Assembly: GCF_003353015.1 (NCBI RefSeq)
Contig: NZ_QREM01000010.1
Location: 278,150 to 335,403 of the forward strand
Direction of reading: 5' to 3'
DNA from: Xanthomonas arboricola
GTDB taxonomy: Bacteria > Pseudomonadota > Gammaproteobacteria > Xanthomonadales > Xanthomonadaceae
DNA length: 57,254 nucleotides
Position 1 is the first letter of the stretch. Every line of letters begins with the position of its first letter. Below the pieces are notes generated by a model, which saw only the letters and a list, made by a program, of their open reading frames with translations, had not been told where the DNA came from and did not search any database. Positions 8,857 through 16,280 of the stretch are shown here, piece by piece. Made by a program: the position numbers and the translations under genes.

Positions 8857-10575
8857 TCAGTTGCCGGAGACCAGCGAACGCAGACGACGGCCGATGCGGC
8901 TCAGCAGCGACGGGCTGCCGGACGGCTTGGCCGCACTGCGTACCGGCTTGGCGACCACCTGGGTGGGCTTGCGCGGTGCGGCAGGTGCGGGGACCGGTGT
9001 GGAGGCCACTGCCGGCTCGGCCCCTTCGACCGGGCGGCCGTTGCGACGCCGGCGCCGCTTGCGCGGTGCGCGCTCGGCATCGGCGACGACGGTGGACGGT
9101 GCATCGACCGACGCCGCGGCAACCACCGGGGTTTCGCTCGGCGCGGCCGCTGCCGGGGCTTCGCCTTCCACCCGCGGCTTGCGACGCGGACGCGGCTTGC
9201 CGTCGGCACTGCCGCCATCGCGACGACTGCCGCCACTGCCGCTGCGCGATGCGCCGCCCGGGCCGCTGCGGCCACCGCCGCGACGCTGTTCTTCGGCCGC
9301 CCGCTGTTCGCGCGCCTCGCGGAAGATCGTGCCGACGCTGTCGCCCGCGTCCTCGTCGGCCTCTTCACCTTCCACCGGCACGCGCGCGGTGCGCGGCAGC
9401 GGCGTCAGCAACTCGGAGGTCACCGGTTCGACCGGGATCTTCTGCTCGATGTAGGCCTCGATGTCCGGCAGGCTCATCGCATAGCGCTCGCAGGCGAAGC
9501 TGATCGCATCGCCTTCTTCACCCAGCCGCGCGGTGCGGCCGATGCGGTGCACGTAGTCTTCCGCATCGAACGGCAGGTCGTAGTTGTAGACGTACTTGAC
9601 CCCGTCGATATGCAGGCCGCGCGCGGCCACGTCGGTGGCGACCAGGATCTCGAGCTGGCCCTTCTGGAAGCGGTTGAGCAGCGACTCGCGCTTCTTCTGC
9701 GGCACATCGCCCGACAGCACGCCGACCCGGTAGCCATGCCGCTCCAGCGTGCGCGCCACCCGCTCGACGAACGCCTTGGTATTGACGAACACCATGGTGC
9801 GCGCGCCTTCGCTGCGCGACAGCAGGCCCAGCAGCAGCGTCTGCTTCTCTTCGTCGGACGGGAAATAGATGCGCTGGCGCACCCGTGCGGCGGTGATGCT
9901 CTCGGTCTCGACGACCAGCTTTTCCGGCTCGTTCATGTGCTCGTAGGCGAGCTCGAGCACGCGATGGCTGAGCGTGGCCGAGAACAGCAGGGTCTGCCGG
10001 GTGCCGCGCTCGGGCATGCGCCGCAGCAGGAAGCGGATGTCCTTGATGAAGCCCAGGTCGAACATGCGGTCGGCTTCGTCCAGCACGCAGATCTCGCAGG
10101 CGTGCAGCGAGACCACCTTGTGCTGCTTGACGTAGTCGATCAGCCGGCCCGGGGTGGCGATGATCACGTCCACGCCCTGCTGCAGCAGCTCGCGCTGCTT
10201 GTCGTAGTCCACCCCGCCATAGACCAGCGCAAAGCGCAGGCCCAGGTCGGCGCCGAACTTGACCGCGTCCTTGTGGATCTGGATCGCCAGCTCGCGGGTC
10301 GGGGCCAGGATCAGCGCGCGCGGGTCTTCCGGCTTGCGGTCGGCCAGCGCCGGGCGGATCAGCAGGCGGTTCATCACCGCCACCAGGAATGCCAGGGTCT
10401 TGCCGGTGCCGGTCTGGGCCTGGCCGGCGACGTCGCCGCCCGGCAGCGCGACCGGCAGGGTCAGCGCCTGGATCGGGGTACAGCGGGTAAACCCGGCGCT
10501 CTCCAGCCCGGCGATCAGCGCCGGATGCAGGTCGAACGTGGAAAAAGTCAAATCGGTCAGCGGTTTGTCGCTCAT
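8857..10575 (-). CDS. rhlB: ATP-dependent RNA helicase RhlB with long disordered tail
   Basis: A 572-residue DEAD-box helicase, which in enterobacteria unwinds RNA for the degradosome. The core shows the Q motif [13 protein letters not shown] (53-60), DEAD (166-169), SAT (199-201) and HRIGRTAR (343-350), closely matching RhlB. After residue 400 comes a tail of about 170 residues rich in Arg, Gly, Ala and Pro with a block of basic residues ([12 protein letters not shown], 504-515), absent from the 421-residue E. coli enzyme. Divergence from trxA-rho repeats the E. coli gene order and supports the name. Confidence 0.95.
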   Translation of the reverse strand: MSDKPLTDLTFSTFDLHPALIAGLESAGFTRCTPIQALTLPVALPGGDVAGQAQTGTGKTLAFLVAVMNRLLIRPALADRKPEDPRALILAPTRELAIQIHKDAVKFGADLGLRFALVYGGVDYDKQRELLQQGVDVIIATPGRLIDYVKQHKVVSLHACEICVLDEADRMFDLGFIKDIRFLLRRMPERGTRQTLLFSATLSHRVLELAYEHMNEPEKLVVETESITAARVRQRIYFPSDEEKQTLLLGLLSRSEGARTMVFVNTKAFVERVARTLERHGYRVGVLSGDVPQKKRESLLNRFQKGQLEILVATDVAARGLHIDGVKYVYNYDLPFDAEDYVHRIGRTARLGEEGDAISFACERYAMSLPDIEAYIEQKIPVEPVTSELLTPLPRTARVPVEGEEADEDAGDSVGTIFREAREQRAAEEQRRGGGRSGPGGASRSGSGGSRRDGGSADGKPRPRRKPRVEGEAPAAAAPSETPVVAAASVDAPSTVVADAERAPRKRRRRRNGRPVEGAEPAVASTPVPAPAAPRKPTQVVAKPVRSAAKPSGSPSLLSRIGRRLRSLVSGN

Positions 10576-10726
10576 TATTCCGTCTTCGTGAGGCGCCCTG
10601 GGCAGCCCGGGCGCGGCTTGCATCGATGCCGACAGCGTCGCAAACTGCGGCTGTTGTGGCGGACAGCGCGGCTTCAGGACTGACACTTGATTCAGTCGCG
10701 CAATGCCCCAGTTTAACGCAATGTAG

Positions 10727-10754
10727 CGGCCTGCCCGTTCGGGCGGGCCGTTTT
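10727..10754 (+). promoter_or_regulatory. GC-rich hairpin with U tract in the trxA leader
   Basis: A 10-bp stem (CGGCCTGCCC with GGGCGGGCCG, one G-U pair) and a GTTC loop are followed by TTTTGGTTT, 20 bp before the trxA start. It has the form of an intrinsic terminator but sits between the likely promoter region (a weak TTGATT at 10687 and TTTAAC at 10712 with a 19-bp gap) and trxA. It may attenuate trxA or protect the 5' end of its mRNA. Confidence 0.55.
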
Positions 10755-10773
10755 GGTTTCCAGGAGACCCAAC

Positions 10774-11115
10774 GTGAGCGACAAGGTTCAACATGTCGGC
10801 GATGCCGACTTCGACACAGCTGTACTGCAATCCGGCGAACCGGTACTGGTGGATTTCTGGGCCGAATGGTGCGGACCCTGCAAGATGATCGCCCCGGTGC
10901 TGGACGATCTGGCCGATACCTACCAGGGCAGGCTCAAGGTTGCCAAGGTCAATGTGGACCAGAACCGCGCCCTGGCCATCAAGTACCACGTGCGCTCGAT
11001 CCCGATGCTGTTGCTGTTCAAGGATGGCGAAGTGCAGGCCACCCAGATCGGTGCGGTTGGCAAGGGCCAGCTGACCCAGATGATCGACAAGACCCTGGGC
11101 GGCGCGGCTGCCTGA
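10774..11115 (+). CDS. trxA: thioredoxin 1
   Basis: A 113-residue cytoplasmic disulfide reductase with the active site WAEWCGPCK (Cys33, Cys36) and the cis-Pro in [14 protein letters not shown] context (RSIPMLLLF). The GTG at 10774, preceded by AGGAG at 10762, gives the standard thioredoxin length; an in-frame TTG at 10753 lies inside the leader hairpin tail and is unlikely. rho follows 217 bp downstream and rhlB diverges upstream, the classical arrangement. Confidence 0.96.
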   Translation: MSDKVQHVGDADFDTAVLQSGEPVLVDFWAEWCGPCKMIAPVLDDLADTYQGRLKVAKVNVDQNRALAIKYHVRSIPMLLLFKDGEVQATQIGAVGKGQLTQMIDKTLGGAAA

Positions 11116-11250
11116 GCGGGTGGGCGTCCAGCGATGGGCGCCCGATGATGCGCCGGCAGTTAAACCCTGCTGCGGCAGGCGCTTGCGCGGTTGCGCGCAG
11201 CGGTGATAGTGTCAGTCGATCCGGAGCACGTTCGTGCGCCGACGTACCCC

Positions 11251-11269
11251 TCTAGAAACCTCTTCTAGA
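11251..11269 (+). other. inverted repeat in the rho leader
   Basis: TCTAGAA and TTCTAGA form a perfect 7-bp inverted repeat with a 5-nt centre, about 65 bp before the rho start. rho leaders of other bacteria mediate autoregulation by Rho; whether this AT-rich element is a protein site or an RNA stem cannot be told. Confidence 0.4.
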
Positions 11270-11332
11270 CTCCCATCACCTAAAGTTCGCCCCCCAGCCG
11301 GGCGCTCGCACTCTTAGCGAGGAATCACGCAC

Positions 11333-13228
11333 TTGTCCGATCATCCTTCCTCCGATACCGGGAGCAGCGTCGACGCTCCTGTCGAGAAGCGCGTGCGCAA
11401 GCCGCGCGTGAGCAAGACCGCCGCTGCCACCGACGACGGTGGCGCGCAGCAGCCCAACCTGCCCTTGCCCGCCAGCCCCGCACCCGACGCTCCACGTGCC
11501 CCGCAGGCACCGTCGCACGCTGCCGACCCGGCACCGGTGCAGACGTCCGGCGATGGCGCCTCCCATGCCGGTCACGCCCCCAGCGCCAACCAGGGCAACC
11601 AGGGCGGCGACGCCCATGGCGACTCCCGCGAGGGTGGCCAGACCCAGCAGCAGCGCTTCAACCAGGCGCAGCAGCAGCAGAACCAGAATCAGGCACAAAG
11701 CCGCGGTCAGGGCCAGAACCAGGGCCAGTCCCAGGCGCAAGGCCAGGGCCAGGGCCAGGGCCAGGACCAGAATGGCGGCCAGAATCAGCAAGGCCAGGGC
11801 CAGGGGCAGAACCAGCAGGGCAACCGCCGTGACCGCTTCCGCAACCGCCGCGACCGTGGCCGCGACCGTTTCGGCAACGAGGGCGGTGGTGGCATGCCGT
11901 CGTCCGATGGCAGCAACGAGCCGTTCATCGCGCGTCCGCATCCGGCCGTGCCGGAAGGCTTCCCGGTCTATTCGCTGAGCGATCTCAAGCGGATGCCGGC
12001 GCAGAAGCTGCTGGATATCGCCGACCAGCTCAACATCCAGGAAGGCGTGGCGCGCGCGCGCAAGCAGGATGTGATCTTCGCCCTGCTCAAGGTGCTGACC
12101 CGCCACGGTGAAGGCGTTGCCGCCGACGGCGTGCTGGAAATCCTGCCCGACGGCTTCGGCTTCCTGCGTGCCGCCGAAGCCAGCTACCTGGCCGGCCCGG
12201 ACGATACCTACATCTCGCCCAGCCAGATCCGTCGCTTCAACCTGCGCACCGGCGACCACCTGTCCGGCCGCATCCGCTTCCCGAAGGACGGCGAACGCTA
12301 TTTCGCGCTGTCGATCGTCGACACCATCAATGGCGAGCCGCTGGAAGCCAGCAAGAACAAGGTGCTGTTCGAGAACCTGACCCCGCTGTTCCCGCGCCGG
12401 CGCTTCCGCCTGGAACGCGGCGACGGGTCCACCGAGGACATCACCGGCCGCATCCTCGATCTGATGGCGCCGCAGGGCAAGGGCCAGCGTGCGCTGATCG
12501 TCTCCCCGCCCAAGGCCGGCAAGACGATGATGATGCAGCAGGTGGCCACGGCCATCACCACCAATCACCCCGAAGTGCACATGATCGTGCTGCTGATCGA
12601 CGAGCGCCCGGAAGAAGTGACCGAAATGCAGCGCACCGTGCGCGGCGAGGTCATCTCCTCCACCTTCGACGAACCGGCCGCGCGCCACGTGCAGGTCGCC
12701 GAGATGGTGATCGAGCGGGCCAAGCGCCTGGTCGAGCACAAGAAGGACGTGGTGATCCTGCTCGACTCGATCACCCGCCTGGCACGCGCCTACAACAACG
12801 TGGTGCCCAGCTCCGGCAAGGTGCTCACCGGCGGTGTGGACGCCAACGCGCTGCACCGTCCCAAGCGCTTCTTCGGTGCGGCCCGTAACGTCGAGGAAGG
12901 CGGCTCGCTGACCATCATCGCCACGGCGCTGGTGGAAACCGGCAGCAAGATGGACGAGGTGATCTACGAAGAGTTCAAGGGCACCGGCAACAGCGAAGTG
13001 CACCTGAACCGTCGCATCACCGAAAAGCGCGTGTATCCGGCGATCGACATCAACCGCTCGGGCACGCGTCGCGAAGATCTGTTGATCGAACCGGAGCTGC
13101 TGCAGAAGATCTGGATCCTGCGCAAGCTGCTGCATCCGATGGACGAAATCGCAGCGATGGAATTCCTGCTGGACAAGATGAAGACCACCAAGTCCAACGA
13201 CGAGTTCTTCAGTTCGATGAAGCGCTGA
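11333..13228 (+). CDS. rho: transcription termination factor Rho with prion-like N-terminal extension
   Basis: A 631-residue Rho; the usual length is about 420. The conserved core starts near residue 212 ([19 protein letters not shown]), with the RNA-binding cold-shock fold, the Walker A motif PPKAGKT near residue 393, the Walker B region [16 protein letters not shown] and the Q/R-loop regions. Residues 1-83 are Pro/Ala-rich and charged, residues 84-163 are almost entirely Gln, Asn and Gly, and residues 164-182 are Arg/Asp-rich ([17 protein letters not shown]). The TTG start follows GCGAGGAA at 11317. It is a hexameric helicase that ends transcription of untranslated RNA. Confidence 0.97.
   Translation: MSDHPSSDTGSSVDAPVEKRVRKPRVSKTAAATDDGGAQQPNLPLPASPAPDAPRAPQAPSHAADPAPVQTSGDGASHAGHAPSANQGNQGGDAHGDSREGGQTQQQRFNQAQQQQNQNQAQSRGQGQNQGQSQAQGQGQGQGQDQNGGQNQQGQGQGQNQQGNRRDRFRNRRDRGRDRFGNEGGGGMPSSDGSNEPFIARPHPAVPEGFPVYSLSDLKRMPAQKLLDIADQLNIQEGVARARKQDVIFALLKVLTRHGEGVAADGVLEILPDGFGFLRAAEASYLAGPDDTYISPSQIRRFNLRTGDHLSGRIRFPKDGERYFALSIVDTINGEPLEASKNKVLFENLTPLFPRRRFRLERGDGSTEDITGRILDLMAPQGKGQRALIVSPPKAGKTMMMQQVATAITTNHPEVHMIVLLIDERPEEVTEMQRTVRGEVISSTFDEPAARHVQVAEMVIERAKRLVEHKKDVVILLDSITRLARAYNNVVPSSGKVLTGGVDANALHRPKRFFGAARNVEEGGSLTIIATALVETGSKMDEVIYEEFKGTGNSEVHLNRRITEKRVYPAIDINRSGTRREDLLIEPELLQKIWILRKLLHPMDEIAAMEFLLDKMKTTKSNDEFFSSMKR
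11741..11770 (+). repeat. GGCCAG hexanucleotide tandem repeat inside rho
   Basis: Four exact GGCCAG units and one variant (GACCAG) encode Gly-Gln dipeptides in the low-complexity part of Rho. Looser CAGGG/GGCCAG repeats extend from about 11707 to 11820. In-frame gain or loss of units is possible. Confidence 0.8.
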
Positions 13229-13250
13229 GTCGCTCGGCGTTTTCGACAAG

Positions 13251-13278
13251 AAAAAGCCCCGCATCGCGGGGCTTTTTT
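13251..13278 (+). terminator. intrinsic terminator after rho
   Basis: GCCCCGC-ATC-GCGGGGC stem-loop with AAAAA before and TTTTTT after. It serves rho and, because of the A run, could also act on transcripts from the convergent aceK. Confidence 0.92.
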
Positions 13279-13336
13279 GTGGGCGCGGCGTCCGCGCACA
13301 AGCGCACCGGGTTGTCGCCGCGCAGGCATAGGGCGA

Positions 13337-15076
13337 CTAGGCCAGCCGACGCGAGTCCGCATAGGGCGGCGTGTCCGGATAATCATCCTCGCGCAACCGG
13401 GTTTGCAGGTCGCGCCACCATTGCGGGTCGAACAGCTGCGGATGCAGGTGCTTGACCGCTTGCAGCTGCGAGGGCGGCAGGCCCATGAACAGTGCAAAAC
13501 GCTCGGGAAACACATCGCGTGGGCCGACATGGAACCAGGGTTCGGCAGCCATCTGTTCTTCGTAGGTGGTGGGCGTGGGCCAGTCGCGGAAGGTGCATTC
13601 GGTGATCAGGCACAGCTCGTCGTAGTCGTAGAACACCGCGCGCTGATGACGGGTGATGCCGAAGTTCTTCAGCAGCATGTCGCCGGGAAAGATGTTGTTG
13701 CGCGCCATGTCCTTGATTGCCTGGCCGTAGTCCAGCGCAGCCGCATGCGCGGCCTCGGGCAGTTGTTCGCGCAGGTAGAGATTGAGCGGGCGCAGGCGGC
13801 GCTGCACGTAGCACAGCGCGATCAGCACGTCCTGGCCATCTTCGCTCAGACTCGCGGCACAGCTGGTCTGCAGCTCTTCCAGCAGCGCGGGCGCGAAACG
13901 CGATTTGGGAAAGCGCAGGAAGCGATACGGCTGCGCGTCCAGCAGGCGGCCGATGCGATCGAGCTGGAACACCAGCTCGTACTTGCCCTCCACCTGCGCG
14001 CGGCTCATGGTCTTGGGGTAGGCGAAGCGGTCGCGAATCAGCTTGAACACCAGCGGATAACTGGGCAGCGTAAACACCACCATGACCATGCCGGGCGTGC
14101 CATCGGCATGCACCAGCTGCTCGGCCGGATGTGCCTGGAAATGGCTGAAAAAGGTGCGATAGCGCTCGGTCTTGCCCTGCTTGGCGCGCCCGAGCATCGT
14201 GTACAGCTCGTCGACCGGCTTGTGGGTGAGCAGGCTGCGCAAGAACACCACCGCATCGCCGACGGTGGACAGATCGGCCTGGAAGTAACTGCGCGAGTTG
14301 CTGAACAGTTGCGCGACATCGCTGCGCCGGGTCAGCACCGCTTCGGCGCGCAGGCCGGCGTCGTCGTTGACCAGGGCGATGACGCAGGGCGAGAAGCGAT
14401 GTTCGCCGAACACCCGGCCGACCAGGTAGGCGCGGCGCTCGCGATAGAACACGGTCTCCAGCAGTTCCACGCTGCGCACCGGGTGCTCGCCCCAGTGCGC
14501 AAGATCGTCGAGCAGGCGCACCGCGATCGCCGCTGCGCAGCGGGTGCGATGCGCATACGGCACGTCGAAGGAATAATCGCCGAGCACGCGCACCAGCATG
14601 TCGGTCAGCCGGCCGGGCGAGACCGCGTAGGTATGCCGCGCCACCGGCACGGTGATCGCATCGGTCGGCTCGATATCCAGCGCGATGAATTCGATCTCCG
14701 CATCCACGCCGTGGGTGCCGAAGTAACGCCGGGTCAGGGTGTTGTAGAAGGTCTTGTACAACTCCTGATCGATCAACCCGGTCAGCAGCGCGGCGTAATG
14801 CTCGCGTGCGCGCATCCACAGCGCGCGATCGTGCGCCTGCCCCAGCAATACCGCGCGCAGGCGCAGCATGCATTCGCTGATGTACTGGTCGTAGAGCGCG
14901 ATCCGCGCCACCGCATCCTCGCGTGCGCCGCTCCAGTCGCGCGTCTCGAAGCGCTGCTTGGCGCGTGCGGTGATCTCGGCAAACCGGGCGTGGTAGTCCT
15001 CGAAGGCCTCGTACACGGCATGGGCAATCGCCAACGCGCGGCGCTCGGACTGCGGCGGTAACGGAAGTGGGCTCAT
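13337..15076 (-). CDS. aceK: isocitrate dehydrogenase kinase/phosphatase
   Basis: A 579-residue bifunctional enzyme that phosphorylates and dephosphorylates isocitrate dehydrogenase and so sets the split between the TCA cycle and the glyoxylate shunt. The regulatory N-terminal half is followed by the kinase-like half, with conserved segments [30 protein letters not shown] and [11 protein letters not shown]. Length matches E. coli AceK (578). It is not next to aceBA here. The isocitrate dehydrogenase gene lies 3.2 kb upstream on the same strand and is the monomeric type, not the known dimeric AceK substrate. Confidence 0.95.
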   Translation of the reverse strand: MSPLPLPPQSERRALAIAHAVYEAFEDYHARFAEITARAKQRFETRDWSGAREDAVARIALYDQYISECMLRLRAVLLGQAHDRALWMRAREHYAALLTGLIDQELYKTFYNTLTRRYFGTHGVDAEIEFIALDIEPTDAITVPVARHTYAVSPGRLTDMLVRVLGDYSFDVPYAHRTRCAAAIAVRLLDDLAHWGEHPVRSVELLETVFYRERRAYLVGRVFGEHRFSPCVIALVNDDAGLRAEAVLTRRSDVAQLFSNSRSYFQADLSTVGDAVVFLRSLLTHKPVDELYTMLGRAKQGKTERYRTFFSHFQAHPAEQLVHADGTPGMVMVVFTLPSYPLVFKLIRDRFAYPKTMSRAQVEGKYELVFQLDRIGRLLDAQPYRFLRFPKSRFAPALLEELQTSCAASLSEDGQDVLIALCYVQRRLRPLNLYLREQLPEAAHAAALDYGQAIKDMARNNIFPGDMLLKNFGITRHQRAVFYDYDELCLITECTFRDWPTPTTYEEQMAAEPWFHVGPRDVFPERFALFMGLPPSQLQAVKHLHPQLFDPQWWRDLQTRLREDDYPDTPPYADSRRLA

Positions 15077-15163
15077 GGCGGCAGTGTACCCAGCGTGGGG
15101 CGTCGGACGACACGCAATGTCGCAAGTGGCCTCGGCAGCATTACGACCTCGCTGAAGATACGA

Positions 15164-15268
15164 TCCTGGCAAACGTACGGCAACGGGCGCGACTGCACGC
15201 GGGAAATCCAGCCGGTTCTGGCAAACGTACGGCAACGGCCGCGACTGCGCGCGGGAAGTCCAGCCAGT
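15164..15268. repeat. 52-bp imperfect direct repeat, two copies
   Basis: Two adjacent copies begin with CTGGCAAACGTACGGCAACG (15166 and 15218) and continue through GCGCGACTGC, GCGGGAA and TCCAGCC, differing at a few bases. They lie upstream of aceK; function unknown. Confidence 0.85.
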
Positions 15269-15610
15269 TGACGCACTTGCCACAGAGAGAGATTCGTCAG
15301 GGACCTGCAGACACCGCATATGCTATTTCTGGCTTCAGGGTTTTCTGGAGCAACAGAAAGCTTGTGCTCTTTCCACTGGCCTGGCCTTTCTTGAGGACGC
15401 GCGACCCAGCCTTGCTGGAACCAGGCAGCGGCGCAATCGCGGGGCGTCGTTACGCTTTCTTCCATCGGCTGCAGGCCAGAGTTTGTCAGGATCTGTACAG
15501 ACACCGGGCAACGCAGATGCTGCCATCAGACCCTTCACGCATACCGATCAGTAGCATCGTCGGTAACGTGGCGCGCTACCGCTGTTGATACAGGATCAGG
15601 CGATGTTGTT

Positions 15611-15639
15611 GCGCCAGGCAGACACGTCGTGTCTGGCGC
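15611..15639 (+). promoter_or_regulatory. strong hairpin upstream of the LuxR-type gene
   Basis: CAGACAC-GTC-GTGTCTG (15617-15635) is a perfect 7-bp stem with a 3-nt centre. Outer GCGCCA and TGGCGC arms extend it with a 2-nt asymmetry. It ends about 50 bp before the start codon, where it could be an operator or a leader stem. Confidence 0.5.
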
Positions 15640-15686
15640 CACTGTTTCCCGACAAAGCCGCAACAATGCAATGACAAGGAATACGC

Positions 15687-16280
15687 ATGCAGTTGTTGGT
15701 CCTGAGCGAGGTACAGATCTATGGTGATGCGCTCGATTCACTGCTGCGTACCGCACAGGCACAGATCACAGTGACCCTGGCCACCAGCATCGGCGGAGCC
15801 GTCATAGAAATGGAAAAGCGTGCAATGGATGCCGTGCTGCTGGATGTGGGCGCCGATGGCGTTCTGCCAAGCCTGTCAGCGCTCAGGCGTCGTTGGCCAC
15901 AGACCTTGATGGTGGCATTTGGATTAAGTTCTTCCAGTCAGGAGGTGATCTGCAACGGCGCAAGCATGAATTACATCTTTGGCCGTCAAGTGGGCGTCGA
16001 AGAAATGCTGAGCGTCCTTGGCAACAACTTCCACGAACGTCCTCCCAACAGACGCGCCATGTCGGCCTCACCACAACCGACGATGTACCGACTCACCCCA
16101 CGCGAGCGTGAGGTGGCCGACCTGTTATCGCGCGGACTGAGCAACAAGGAAATTGCACGCAATCTGCGTATCGAACTGGCTACCGTAAAAAATCACGTAC
16201 ACAGCGTGCTCAGAAAGACCGATGCACGCACACGCCTGCAAGCGGTGGTGAACATCGGCGCCGCTTTTTCGATGCCTTAG
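15687..16280 (+). CDS. LuxR/NarL-type regulator with degenerate receiver
   Basis: A 197-residue DNA-binding regulator. Residues 1-115 have a receiver-like pattern: LLD53 fits the phosphoacceptor position, but the acidic pair is replaced by Ser7/Glu8 and the conserved switch Lys is not evident, so phosphorylation is doubtful. Residues 132-190 form a clear LuxR helix-turn-helix (LTPREREVADLLSRGLSNKE, then ATVKNHVHSVLRKTDARTRL). AAGGA precedes the ATG at a good distance. The stop codon overlaps the stop of the convergent metacaspase gene by 4 bp. Codon usage looks less GC-rich than in neighbouring core genes. Confidence 0.88.
   Translation: MQLLVLSEVQIYGDALDSLLRTAQAQITVTLATSIGGAVIEMEKRAMDAVLLDVGADGVLPSLSALRRRWPQTLMVAFGLSSSSQEVICNGASMNYIFGRQVGVEEMLSVLGNNFHERPPNRRAMSASPQPTMYRLTPREREVADLLSRGLSNKEIARNLRIELATVKNHVHSVLRKTDARTRLQAVVNIGAAFSMP

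Larger units (their letters stand above)
15077..15686. other. 610-bp gene-poor stretch between aceK and the LuxR-type gene
   Basis: No convincing gene. It holds a 52-bp direct repeat (15164-15268), a hairpin (15611-15639) and, from about 15300 on, a less GC-rich sequence that continues into the two following genes. Open frames across it lack family resemblance, conserved motifs and a good ribosome-binding site. Confidence 0.6.

Noticed and set aside
8140..10683. An 847-codon plus-strand open frame across ftsE and rhlB
   Set aside because: Runs antisense through two well-supported genes; composition is biased and shows no family motif.
10753..10776. Upstream TTG start for trxA
   Set aside because: It lies in the U-rich tail of the leader hairpin; the GTG at 10774 has the ribosome-binding site and gives the standard thioredoxin N-terminus.
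11580..11830. Possible CRISPR-like array in the repeat region of rho
   Set aside because: The repeats are short in-frame hexanucleotides inside a coding sequence, with no unique spacers. No CRISPR array is seen anywhere in the window.
11276..13264. A 662-codon minus-strand open frame opposite rho with a run of hydrophobic Leu/Ala residues
   Set aside because: The hydrophobic stretch is the reverse reading of the GGCCAG repeats; not a membrane protein gene.
15067..15588. A 173-codon open frame between aceK and the LuxR-type gene
   Set aside because: Starts inside aceK on the other strand, runs through the 52-bp repeat and has no conserved motif or good ribosome-binding site.
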